The notes under the pieces are model-generated. The model had not been told where the DNA came from. It worked only from the letters and a program-made list of their open reading frames with translations, and searched no databases. Source: Coriobacteriales bacterium (GTDB taxonomy: Bacteria > Actinomycetota > Coriobacteriia > Coriobacteriales > JAEZZM01). Taken from it: a DNA stretch of 46,583 nucleotides. The stretch's first letter is position 1, and every line of letters begins with the position of its first letter. The stretch covers positions 1 to 46,583 of the forward strand of contig JASBYZ010000001.1 in NCBI GenBank assembly GCA_029983705.1. The letters run 5' to 3'. This document shows positions 7,915 through 15,465 of this stretch, piece after piece. A program made the translations under genes and the position numbers.

Positions 7915-8647
7915 TTAAATACATCTCCCTATACTCGATGGTTCCAGTCCAGTTTTCACAATTAAAGTGGCTAGCTCCTTTTGGCAAATCAAAGAAATCA
8001 GTTAAGATGCTCACGTATTTCATTGCGTTATAGCCATTTATAGTTGCGAAATGTTTTTCTGAATCAATTTCAAAGGCATCACCAGCTCTAAATGCATTAA
8101 TTAGCACTAACTGTTCATTTGCGTCAGGAATTGATATCGTGAGTCTGTTAGTAGCGGACGTGACTTTACCTTTCAAAACAAAATGAGCGCGTCTGTGGCC
8201 AAGATTTCTAACCACATCAGCGCTCGAATTTAGCGGGATTTTATATGTTGTCCCTGACCGTGAATACGGGTCACACGTAAAGGTAAACTGCAGGTGTTCA
8301 GCCAGCGTTGGCCATATGCCTTTCCGCTTATGAGAATATCCAGTAAGAATAGCGTTGATGATACGGTCATTATCTCGCTTATCAATCAGCTCACATTTCT
8401 TGCCTTTACTAAGGTCAACAATAAGCCTTGATAAGTCATCAGTCCGGTCAAACTCGTTAAACACTCTTAAATAAGCTGAATACTCTAGCTCAGCATCTGA
8501 GTATGCATTTTCATCAGCGACAATATCACCAGAGCGGCCATTGATATGGGTTATATCAACAAGTCGCATCGGAGGCTTAACATCTCGATTAAGCTCAATA
8601 ATTAACCCAGGATACTTATGCTCAAGATTTATTCCATCATAGATCAA
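7907..8647 (-). CDS. distal tail protein (Dit)
   Basis: A 246-residue protein of the Sipho_tail/Dit family, which forms the ring joining the tail tube to the baseplate. Family traits visible are an N-terminal region with I-N-G-R-S-G (residues about 35-40), an L-x-F-T-C-D-P-Y segment near 120-130 and a C-terminal W-x-G-T-I-E-Y-R-E-M-Y strand. Start and stop overlap the neighbouring tail genes by 4 and 8 bases, so it is part of a tightly coupled tail operon. Confidence 0.88.
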   Translation of the reverse strand: MIYDGINLEHKYPGLIIELNRDVKPPMRLVDITHINGRSGDIVADENAYSDAELEYSAYLRVFNEFDRTDDLSRLIVDLSKGKKCELIDKRDNDRIINAILTGYSHKRKGIWPTLAEHLQFTFTCDPYSRSGTTYKIPLNSSADVVRNLGHRRAHFVLKGKVTSATNRLTISIPDANEQLVLINAFRAGDAFEIDSEKHFATINGYNAMKYVSILTDFFDLPKGASHFNCENWTGTIEYREMYLIG

Positions 8648-11259
8648 GCTCCCGTCACCTCCGCTCTTGCTAGTGCACGGTTAATTGCTGGAATAAGGTC
8701 AGTTTCAGTATCGTAGTTATTGATAGTGTCAATAAACAGCTGAATGACACCAGATACAACTTGTGAAGCTCCAACTTCTTCTGAACCAACAGCTGATATT
8801 AAACCTGATACCGTGACACCCTTATCAGCAGCTCCAATCATCTTATCGACTACGTTACCAACAGCACCTGCCATTGAATCAGCGCCTTTAGTGATTGGTT
8901 GCTCCCAACCTTCCATGACCATAGAACCAATCCATGCAAACTCACGAGAAGGGGATTTAATGCCTAGTAAACTTTTTGCAGCGTTTAATGCTCTTTGTGC
9001 GGCACCTCGTACTGCGTCAACAAGCGCACCAACACCGTTAGACACTCCTCGAACGATACCATCAATAATGTTTCGTCCAAGATTCATTGCTTGACTAACA
9101 AAACCGCTAAGCGTTGAAGTAATAGTTCTTGTTACTTCGTTAAATTTTTCTCTTGCTTTTCCAGGCGCTTCAGCAAACTTTGAAATGATACCATTTAGAA
9201 TTTCGCTAGCCTTGGATTTGGCAGAGCTTAGAAGGCTGCTTAACACGCTAGCTACTGTTTGTAACATGTTGTTAAACTTCTCTTGTGCCTTGCCTGGAAG
9301 TTGAGCGAAGAACTGGATGACACCGTTAACTAAGTTAGATGCGTTTTGTATTGCACCATTTGCCATTTCCATTACTTTGTTAACAACTGCAGTTTTAATT
9401 TCTTCCCATTTACCTTGAGCTAATCCAAGCAAGTTCTGGAAGAATCCAATTACACCGCTTACAAATCCGCCCAAGAAGCCAGTTACCATACCAAGGAGCC
9501 CAGAGAAGATAGCAACAATACCAGAACCAAGTTGCTGAACACCAGTTGATGCTAAAGTTAAGTTACCAGTAAATACGCCAACAATGATGTTAGCCACACC
9601 AGTTATAACCTGCATAACTCCATTGAGCACGCCAATAAAGCCTTGAACAGCTCCGATAATTCCGCTTATCACACCTGCGAGAATGCCAATTGCACCAACC
9701 AATACACCTGTGATAACAGATGCAATAGCTTGGAATATTGGCATCAGTGCTTGCATCATTGGCTGTACTTGGTTTAGCAGACTCATTACTGCTTCACCTA
9801 AAGGCGCAAGCGCTTGTTGTATTGTTTGGAACGCTGCGATGAGTGCACCACCGATGATTTGTAAAAGGGAATTAATACCGTTCCTGAACTGTTCATTTGT
9901 GGTGTATAGATATACAAATCCAGCCGCTAGTGCAGCGATAACGCCTGCAACGATACCTATAGGAGATGCTAACGTAGTAAACGCAATCTTAAGCAGATTT
10001 AGCGCACCGCCTGATTGCGTAATCATCGTACCAAGCTTTGTAAATGCTGTCCCAAAAGTGGTTAAGGCCGTTTGTGCAGACGTTAACATCGTGCCAACAG
10101 TGCCGAACACTTTGAAACCAGCAAATGCACCTATAGCAATTGGTGCAATAGTCCCCAACACGCTTATTAATGGCTGGAAACCGGTTGCAAGATTTGCAAT
10201 TTTACCCTTAGCAAGCTCACCAAATTCGATAAATTTTTGTTTTAATTCTTCAAGCTTCTGCTTTAATTCGCCATCTTCTAACTTAGGGAGCTTTATGCCG
10301 TATTGCCCCAATGCTGTAGAAACTGTATTCCACGCATTTGTCATTGCTGTAAGTATAGAATTTGAAATCGCTGGTGCTGCTTGAGCCACAACGCCTGGCA
10401 ATGATTCAATAATACGTGATGCAATAATAGCCACACGAGGAGCTACATTCTGCACTACTTTATCGATAGCAAATAACAGGTTATCTGTTAAAGCCCCCAT
10501 ATCCGCATTATCGTCAGCAAGACCAGTTAGCCAGTTTTCCCAAGCTCCATTCATCATGCCAATTGATCCTTGAATGGTTGTCGCCGCCTCTTCTGCTGTG
10601 GTTCCGGTAATTCCCATTTCCGTTTGGATTGTGTGAATTGCTTCTACAATATCAGCGAAGGAATTGATGGAAAGATTAGCCATCTCGCCATTTGCTGCTT
10701 TAACACGGTTAGCGTCGGCGATTAGGCGCTCCATCTCACCCTTCGTGCCTCCATAACCAAGCTTTAAGTTATCAAGCATGGTGTAATTGGATTTTGCGAA
10801 TCCGTTATACGCATCTTGTATAGACTGCATACTGGAGCCCATCTTGTTGGCATTATCAGCCATGTCAACAATTGCTTTTTGGCCATATTCAGCGGCTTTT
10901 GCAGTGTCTCCACCGAGTGACTGCGTTAATGAAGCACTAAAGCTAGTTACCTGCTCCATATACTGGTTCGCAGATAACCCAGCAGTTTTGTATGCTTCAT
11001 TTGCATACTGCATAACAGTACTAGCAGAATCTTTAAAAAGTGTTTCGACACCACCTTTAAGCTGTTCAAAATCAGCATATGACCTTAAAGAAGCGGCACC
11101 GATTGCAGTTACAGCACCAGCAACAGCAGCACCACCAGCAGCGGCAGCGGTCGCAAGACTCCCAAAAGCGCCCTTGACACCTTGTGCGACTTTCCCGCCA
11201 AATCCCTTCATATTCGGGAATATGGAAACGTAAGCACTTCCGACTTCTGTATTTGCCAT
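8644..11259 (-). CDS. tail tape measure protein
   Basis: An 871-residue protein, the longest in the window, placed after the tail chaperones as expected. It has an N-terminal T-E-V-G-S-A-Y-V-S-I-F-P-x-M-K-G-F block typical of tape measure proteins and a glycine/alanine-rich hydrophobic stretch. A longer hydrophobic central region follows (about 360-620). Two copies of a segment of about 60 residues centred on P-G-K-A-x-E-K-F-N lie near 645-735. At about 1.5 angstrom per residue it would specify a tail near 130 nm. No peptidase motif was identified. Confidence 0.92.
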   Translation of the reverse strand: MANTEVGSAYVSIFPNMKGFGGKVAQGVKGAFGSLATAAAAGGAAVAGAVTAIGAASLRSYADFEQLKGGVETLFKDSASTVMQYANEAYKTAGLSANQYMEQVTSFSASLTQSLGGDTAKAAEYGQKAIVDMADNANKMGSSMQSIQDAYNGFAKSNYTMLDNLKLGYGGTKGEMERLIADANRVKAANGEMANLSINSFADIVEAIHTIQTEMGITGTTAEEAATTIQGSIGMMNGAWENWLTGLADDNADMGALTDNLLFAIDKVVQNVAPRVAIIASRIIESLPGVVAQAAPAISNSILTAMTNAWNTVSTALGQYGIKLPKLEDGELKQKLEELKQKFIEFGELAKGKIANLATGFQPLISVLGTIAPIAIGAFAGFKVFGTVGTMLTSAQTALTTFGTAFTKLGTMITQSGGALNLLKIAFTTLASPIGIVAGVIAALAAGFVYLYTTNEQFRNGINSLLQIIGGALIAAFQTIQQALAPLGEAVMSLLNQVQPMMQALMPIFQAIASVITGVLVGAIGILAGVISGIIGAVQGFIGVLNGVMQVITGVANIIVGVFTGNLTLASTGVQQLGSGIVAIFSGLLGMVTGFLGGFVSGVIGFFQNLLGLAQGKWEEIKTAVVNKVMEMANGAIQNASNLVNGVIQFFAQLPGKAQEKFNNMLQTVASVLSSLLSSAKSKASEILNGIISKFAEAPGKAREKFNEVTRTITSTLSGFVSQAMNLGRNIIDGIVRGVSNGVGALVDAVRGAAQRALNAAKSLLGIKSPSREFAWIGSMVMEGWEQPITKGADSMAGAVGNVVDKMIGAADKGVTVSGLISAVGSEEVGASQVVSGVIQLFIDTINNYDTETDLIPAINRALARAEVTGA

Positions 11260-11615
11260 TAATTTTCACCCCCATACCATTCTTTAAATTCAGACGCAGG
11301 TATAGGCTCGGCACCATATTTTTTAGTGCGGCTCTTAACACCCGGTCTGTCTATTTGTTCTGGATACTTGTTTTTGATGCTTCGCTTACTTCTTGACTGC
11401 GCAAACATCCATTGAAATGCTCTGACTTCATCAATAAGCGTTGCCATAAGTTGTGGCAACATGGATTCATCTTGCCAAACAGATTCATCAATCTTGTTTG
11501 GGTTCATTGAGCGCCATAGCTCACTTGTGACTGGAAGATGCAAACAGAAATGCAAAAGGGCACGTTCAGAAAGCCGTGCCCCCACATCGTCAAGTGTAAA
11601 TTGCGTTTTGGTCAT
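11259..11615 (-). CDS. tail assembly chaperone second part (DUF5361-like), made by -1 frameshift
   Basis: This 118-codon frame resembles DUF5361-type proteins that form the T part of the siphophage G-GT chaperone pair. The open frame continues upstream of its first ATG without a stop, through codons for S-L-A-I-I-I-Y-E-H-G-G-A-L-E-Y-D-L, and joins the end of the 11666-11950 gene by a -1 shift at GGGGGAA. The G-G-A-L-E-Y-D segment before the ATG is itself family-like, so the natural product is probably a fusion of about 230 residues rather than a separate protein. It overlaps the tape measure start by one base. Confidence 0.8.
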   Translation of the reverse strand: MTKTQFTLDDVGARLSERALLHFCLHLPVTSELWRSMNPNKIDESVWQDESMLPQLMATLIDEVRAFQWMFAQSRSKRSIKNKYPEQIDRPGVKSRTKKYGAEPIPASEFKEWYGGEN

Positions 11616-11665
11616 TAAGTCATACTCAAGTGCCCCACCATGTTCATATATGATTATGGCAAGGC

Positions 11666-11950
11666 TTAGCGTTCCCCCTGGGTAATTCCAAGTTCTTCAC
11701 GCTTAGCGTTCCAAGCATTCATGAGACCGGTGATGATATCTTCAGTGATTGAATCTGCCTTATCGCCAAAATATGGGCTGATGAAGTTTAAGAACCAGTC
11801 AATCATAAGTGATGGGTCTTCTGCAGAAGCAACTTTACCAAGGTTTTTAAGCTCATCAGCACTCAGTTTGAGTGGAATAGCCATCAGTTCGCCGTCAACT
11901 TTGAACTCCAAGTTAACTGGCTTTGTAGAAAATTCTAATATCTTAGCCAT
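11666..11950 (-). CDS. tail assembly chaperone first part (G-like)
   Basis: A 94-residue acidic protein located between the tail tube gene and the tape measure gene, the fixed place of the G chaperone. It contains an L-S-A-D-E-L-K-N-L segment and ends in I-T-Q-G-E-R. The last codons cross a G5 run where ribosomes can shift back by one base and continue into the 11259-11615 frame. It starts at the base where the tail tube gene stops. Confidence 0.8.
   Translation of the reverse strand: MAKILEFSTKPVNLEFKVDGELMAIPLKLSADELKNLGKVASAEDPSLMIDWFLNFISPYFGDKADSITEDIITGLMNAWNAKREELGITQGER
11672..11678 (-). promoter_or_regulatory. programmed -1 ribosomal frameshift site
   Basis: Minus strand GGGGGAA, in the zero frame CAG-GGG-GAA-CGC-TAA. 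Slipping back one base gives GGG-GGA-ACG-CTA and stays open to the ATG at 11615 and beyond. The position, the frame relation and the gene context all match the conserved tail chaperone frameshift of siphophages. No frameshift has been measured here. Confidence 0.75.
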
Positions 11951-12534
11951 TAAGCGGTTAGCACCTCACCATTATCAAAATAGATATAGATTACGTTTCC
12001 AGCTGCATCTGGATAGCAGCTAAGTTCAAGTGGGAGTGCCATAACTTCTGCTGCTTGGAATGCGATTTCATCAAGAGAAGTAACTTGACCGTTTGGAACT
12101 ACAATTCTTGTGCGATTCTTGCCATCTTTCATGTTGAATACCCATGCTCTAGGATCTGGAAGAGAAGCATTAACAGACACTGATATTTGCTCACCATGTT
12201 GATTATTGGCAGGTGTCTTCTTAACATTTTCAGTACCAAATGCGTGGCATAATGATTCATAACTCATTTGGATTTCAGACCAAGAAATAACTGCTTCAAA
12301 CTCATCTAAAAGCTTTCTAACACTTGTAAGTGACCAGTCTTTAATTGAAGTAGTTGATTTATCAGTCTTAAGTGAAAGACCATCTTCAGACACATAACCT
12401 GAATCAGAAAAAGCCTTATCTACTGCACTAACTGCATCAGTTGGGAGCTTAGAGCCAACTGGAGCATCCAAAATTGCTCCAGTAGCTAGTTGGTCAGGCG
12501 CGCCAACAAGAACGCGTGTAACATCGATTGCCAT
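11950..12534 (-). CDS. major tail tube protein
   Basis: A protein of about 194 residues with the mixed beta pattern of siphophage tail tube proteins. It has an N-terminal V-T-R-V-L-V-G-A-P-D segment and a W-x-L-T-S-V-R-K-L segment near residue 70. The start is ATG at 12534 (AGGAGG six bases upstream); an in-frame TTG at 12540 directly abuts the ribosome site. It lies between the neck proteins and the tail chaperones, and the strong ribosome site fits a highly made structural protein. Confidence 0.85.
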   Translation of the reverse strand: MAIDVTRVLVGAPDQLATGAILDAPVGSKLPTDAVSAVDKAFSDSGYVSEDGLSLKTDKSTTSIKDWSLTSVRKLLDEFEAVISWSEIQMSYESLCHAFGTENVKKTPANNQHGEQISVSVNASLPDPRAWVFNMKDGKNRTRIVVPNGQVTSLDEIAFQAAEVMALPLELSCYPDAAGNVIYIYFDNGEVLTA

Positions 12535-12572
12535 TTGCAACCTCCTAAGATTATTGATTTGTGATTGATTTT

Positions 12573-12956
12573 TTAATTTGATTTATCGAGTAAATTAACT
12601 TCTAGATCTAAATTGACTTGCCACACGAACCAGCCGCCTTCCATTAGCCCATAAGACAAAACGTCTGGAATTCCAACGGCGTTAATGTGGTAGTCGTTCA
12701 TTGGTACGGTTTTTGTTGCGATAGCCAAGATATTTGCATCTTGTTCAGCGTCAGATTCTGATTGCGACCATATTTGTACTGCAAAACTTGGTGAATCGTG
12801 TGGATAGTCAAGCTCACCGCCTGTGCGCTCTACAATGCAGAACTTCTTATCACGAACTAGCGCCATACCATCTGCATCTCGTGGTACATGCGTGCTAGTC
12901 CGATAACCAAGCACGGAGTGAACCCACTTGATGGTGTATTCGAGGGATGAAAACAT
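12573..12956 (-). CDS. probable tail terminator / tail completion protein
   Basis: A 127-residue protein in the slot of the tail terminator, between the HK97 gp10-like neck protein and the tail tube. It has the C-I-V-E-R-T-G-G segment (about 39-46) followed by an A-V-Q-I-W-S-Q-S strand (about 59-66), a pattern seen in actinobacteriophage tail terminators. The assignment rests on this pattern and on gene order. Confidence 0.65.
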   Translation of the reverse strand: MFSSLEYTIKWVHSVLGYRTSTHVPRDADGMALVRDKKFCIVERTGGELDYPHDSPSFAVQIWSQSESDAEQDANILAIATKTVPMNDYHINAVGIPDVLSYGLMEGGWFVWQVNLDLEVNLLDKSN

Positions 12957-12960
12957 CTAA

Positions 12961-13224
12961 TTAACCTCCCTTAGCTTTTTTCAGTGTGTTGTGAAGTGCA
13001 TTTGAGCGCATTGCATACCGGTCACCGGTATAGACGTAAGCTTTAACCGCTACTTTTTGAGTTTTGACTTTTACACCATAGTTTTTAGCACCAAACATTG
13101 ATGCGGCTCTTGCCCGAATTTTTTCAGCATCTCGTTTTACCTTTGATGCCATCATTGGTGAGCGCATAATTATGCGTGCTGCATTTGGATTTGGAATGTA
13201 CTTTTCTAGCTTGATATCAGCCAT
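12961..13224 (-). CDS. HK97 gp10-like neck protein
   Basis: An 87-residue basic protein with the V-Y-T-G-D-R-Y-A-M-R-S-N-A-L segment near the C-terminus that is typical of the small neck or minor capsid proteins of the HK97 gp10 family. ATG at 13224 is chosen because the residues before it lie inside the upstream connector gene and do not look like the family. It overlaps that gene by eight bases and is followed closely by the tail terminator gene. Confidence 0.7.
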   Translation of the reverse strand: MADIKLEKYIPNPNAARIIMRSPMMASKVKRDAEKIRARAASMFGAKNYGVKVKTQKVAVKAYVYTGDRYAMRSNALHNTLKKAKGG

Positions 13225-13558
13225 TAACATCACCAAGCAATACCATAAAAGACCATTTGCCTGGCACTGTGCCTTTTGGGTAGGGCATAGGACTGCCAAT
13301 AACTTCTAGCCAATTCTTGTTATCAAGGGATATTAAAGCGCCCTGGAGGTTTTCACTGTATCCATTTGGGAAGTGTGCTGTGGCAGTGATTTTGACACCT
13401 TCAGGTCGTTGCAGCCCTAAGTCTTGAGGAGCACCAGGAGCAAATAAACAGCCATCTACTGATTCTGTGGCTTCCCAAGACACAATCTCATTGCCTAGAC
13501 GGTCAACTTCTCCCTTAGACCTCTTCATCACAAATAAAGTAACCACAGGATGATACAT
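13217..13558 (-). CDS. head-tail connector / stopper-like protein
   Basis: A 113-residue protein in the head-tail joining region. It contains a D-G-C-L-F-A-P-G segment followed by a strand-rich region, as in small head-closure proteins. ATG at 13558 has an AGGGGG ribosome site about eight bases upstream, and the long upstream part of the frame lies over another gene. The 44-base overlap with the gene before it is large but plausible for a compact phage operon. Function is inferred mainly from order. Confidence 0.6.
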   Translation of the reverse strand: MYHPVVTLFVMKRSKGEVDRLGNEIVSWEATESVDGCLFAPGAPQDLGLQRPEGVKITATAHFPNGYSENLQGALISLDNKNWLEVIGSPMPYPKGTVPGKWSFMVLLGDVNG

Positions 13559-13913
13559 TTGGCACCCCCTGGTTAACAAAGCGGGCATAACCATCACCAA
13601 TTCCCAGCAGTTCTTTTTCAAATTTCGTTAAGTAAATGTCACCGGAAGGGTTGGCGTAAGAAACTGAACCAGAATATGGACTTGCTCCCCATGATTCTTG
13701 AGTAACACCGGGCATTCCATCACTTTGAAGCATCCTGGAAACCACACGACAAGTTACTAGTTTCAAAATGTCCGGTTCAATTTCATCTGCGTTAGCTTGC
13801 GAACGAATAACGCTTGAAACAAGCGAGAGCAAAGCACTTGCCCTGCTCTCGTCAAGCTCTGAATATCCAGACCAAACAAGTTTCAAATCTTCCGGCTTAG
13901 CGAATACATCCAT
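13515..13913 (-). CDS. Gp19/Gp15/Gp42-like head-tail adaptor
   Basis: A 132-residue protein following the capsid gene. It resembles the adaptor family in having an N-terminal helix-rich part (E-S-R-A-S-A-L-L-S-L-V-S-S), a V-T-C-R-V-V-S-R-M-L helix, an S-Y-A-N-P-S-G-D strand pair and an F-E-K-E-L-L-G-I helix. Such adaptors bind the portal and open the route to the tail. Its start lies two bases after the capsid stop codon. Confidence 0.75.
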   Translation of the reverse strand: MDVFAKPEDLKLVWSGYSELDESRASALLSLVSSVIRSQANADEIEPDILKLVTCRVVSRMLQSDGMPGVTQESWGASPYSGSVSYANPSGDIYLTKFEKELLGIGDGYARFVNQGVPNVSSCGYFICDEEV

Positions 13914-13915
13914 GA

Positions 13916-14812
13916 CTATCTAGATGTGCTTGATGCAGCCTTAAGAACTGCGAAAGCTTTTGGATCTAAAACAGCCCAGCTGTAGACAATCTCAACACGA
14001 TAAGCAATTTGGTTTAGTCTCTTCAAGTCTCCTAAACCATCAGGGTCACCCATAGTAATCTTTTCAAGACCAAGGTCACGTATAATTCCCCACTTAATCA
14101 TATTAAAGTCGCCAAGAATTGCCTCAACACCAGTAGCAGTCTTAGCAAGTCGGCCACTTACAGTGTTTGAAGTTGCAGCGTTAATGCCCTCAATAGTTCC
14201 AGTCTGTAAATTGATTGGGATTTCAGGATATAAACGCATTCCAGTGTTTTTAACGCGAATTTTTCTAAGTTTATTAGCAAATGCCTTAGAAATTGCTAAA
14301 CCGTTAACGTCATAATCCTCATTAACTGCATCAATCATTGCATCTAAGTCAACTGAAGGATCATCAGTAGCAGTAACTGCAGTTGCGCCAGCAGTTAAAG
14401 CGGTTAAATCGCCAACTTTGGTTCCAGTGCGAGGATTGATTGCGTGATAAATTCCATAATCAAGCGCGCGTCCAAGAGCTTCTGACGACTGCTTAACAAT
14501 CTCATCAATAATATGAAGTTGATTGTCTTCATCTGCCCACTCAAACTCGTTTGACATTCTCACGGTTACTTGTGCTTTTTGGCGCTTTCCCTCAACTGCC
14601 TTTAACTCAAGTTCAGCAGGTGATTTTTGAGCTCCCTCACCAACAAACTCTGCTTCAGGTGATTTGGTAAACACAATATGCTCAATATCTTTAAAGAGCA
14701 TTGGTGTTTGTGGCGATAAAGCTTGGATAGTTGAACTATCTTTAGCTTTTGAAACAATTTCTTGTGCTACTGAAACAGGTAATTTTATTAAACTTGTATC
14801 TAATGCTGCCAT
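13916..14812 (-). CDS. HK97-fold major capsid protein
   Basis: A 298-residue protein with the HK97 capsid layout: an N-terminal helix, an A-E-F-V-G-E-G-A-Q-K-S extended loop region (about 54-64), the long spine helix near D-E-I-V-K-Q-S-S-E-A-L-G (about 102-113) and the C-terminal V-E-I-V-Y-S-W-A-V-L-D-P-K-A-F-A-V-L strand typical of these proteins. There is no large N-terminal delta domain; a separate scaffold gene upstream supplies that role. No protease gene is seen. Confidence 0.93.
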   Translation of the reverse strand: MAALDTSLIKLPVSVAQEIVSKAKDSSTIQALSPQTPMLFKDIEHIVFTKSPEAEFVGEGAQKSPAELELKAVEGKRQKAQVTVRMSNEFEWADEDNQLHIIDEIVKQSSEALGRALDYGIYHAINPRTGTKVGDLTALTAGATAVTATDDPSVDLDAMIDAVNEDYDVNGLAISKAFANKLRKIRVKNTGMRLYPEIPINLQTGTIEGINAATSNTVSGRLAKTATGVEAILGDFNMIKWGIIRDLGLEKITMGDPDGLGDLKRLNQIAYRVEIVYSWAVLDPKAFAVLKAASSTSR

Positions 14813-14833
14813 TTTTTCTCCTATGTCTAGTTT

Positions 14834-15289
14834 TTATTGTTTTCTTAATTCTTTAGCCAACCAGCGCTTATCATCTTCTGGACTTCTTCCATCAAATTTT
14901 GCGTTCTTTGGGACGTGCGCAGATACTTTTGGAGTTGCATACTCTTTGAGCTTTTCTGCAAACTCTCTCATCTCATCTTCCGTTGCGCCTTTGATTAAAT
15001 CGACAGGCACACCGACTTCTTTTGAGACTTTTTGCTTGAGTTCGTTAAGCTCTCTTTCTGACTTGATGCCATTTAGCTCTTGTTCGAGTTTTGATTTTTC
15101 TTCTTTGAGCTTATCTAGCTCTGATTTATTAGCATCTTGCAATTCATCATACTTTCGAGATTTTTCAGCATGTTCTTTTGCACGCTTCTCCCATTTTCTT
15201 GCTTCAGACTTCCAGTCAGTTTTTGGTTCTTCGCTTTGCAGCTCTTCAGCCTGCTCCTGGACTTGTTCGTCTTTGATTTCTTCTGCCAT
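14834..15289 (-). CDS. capsid scaffolding protein (GP20/DUF4355-like)
   Basis: A 151-residue, highly charged, mostly helical protein with a long coiled coil (about 25-105) and a C-terminal segment rich in lysine, the classic profile of phage scaffolding proteins. It sits directly before the capsid gene. ATG at 15289 with GGAG five bases upstream is preferred; the frame upstream runs through hairpins and terminators. Because two terminators lie just before it, expression must rely on read-through, antitermination or a local promoter. Confidence 0.85.
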   Translation of the reverse strand: MAEEIKDEQVQEQAEELQSEEPKTDWKSEARKWEKRAKEHAEKSRKYDELQDANKSELDKLKEEKSKLEQELNGIKSERELNELKQKVSKEVGVPVDLIKGATEDEMREFAEKLKEYATPKVSAHVPKNAKFDGRSPEDDKRWLAKELRKQ

Positions 15290-15319
15290 GTTGGCTCCAT
15301 TTCCGCCCTGTGCAGGGCA

Positions 15320-15344
15320 TAAAAAAGCCCACCGTGCGGTGGGC
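15320..15344 (-). terminator. terminator upstream of the scaffold gene
   Basis: On the minus strand GCCCACC and GGTGGGC form a perfect seven-pair stem with a four-base loop, followed by TTTTTT. It is strong and lies within the late operon, between the MuF-toxin gene and the scaffold gene. Confidence 0.85.
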
Positions 15345-15356
15345 AAGCTAATATAT

Positions 15357-15382
15357 GAAAAAAGCCCACTATGCAGCGGACT
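15357..15382 (-). terminator. second terminator after the MuF-toxin gene
   Basis: On the minus strand AGTCCGCT and AGTGGGCT form eight pairs (two G-T) around a four-base loop, followed by TTTTTTC. It is in tandem with the terminator at 15320-15344, so the MuF-toxin transcript should end here unless antiterminated. Confidence 0.8.
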
Positions 15383-15397
15383 TAAATCAACGAAATG

Positions 15398-15465
15398 TGG
15401 TATATTACTAGTACAAGGTAGGTGCCGCCCTGCTAAGAGGGAGACTTCCTACCTTGTATTTTTTA
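15398..15465 (+). ncRNA. candidate short hairpin RNA opposite the late operon
   Basis: On the plus strand an extended -10 element, TGG followed by TATATT (15401-15406), precedes an 11-pair perfect stem, TACAAGGTAGG (15412-15422) with CCTACCTTGTA (15448-15458). The loop carries a CCCT/AGGG mini-stem, and a T-rich tail (ATTTTTTATT) follows. This is the layout of a self-terminating RNA of about 50 bases. Its 3' end is antisense to the last codons of the MuF-toxin gene. The -35 region is poor. No known family is recognised. Confidence 0.4.

Noticed and set aside
9683-10384. A 233-codon open frame opposite the tape measure gene
   Set aside because: It is the complement of a low-complexity A/G/T/I-rich region, has no ribosome site, and the tape measure gene on the other strand explains the sequence.
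12534-12540. TTG start for the tail tube gene at 12540
   Set aside because: The TTG directly touches AGGAGG, leaving no spacing; the ATG six bases later has normal spacing.
15290-15448. A type III toxin-antitoxin RNA next to the MuF-toxin
   Set aside because: There are no tandem RNA repeats, and the adjacent toxin domain looks like a CdiA_C nuclease rather than a ToxN-type enzyme. Only a single hairpin and terminators can be supported.
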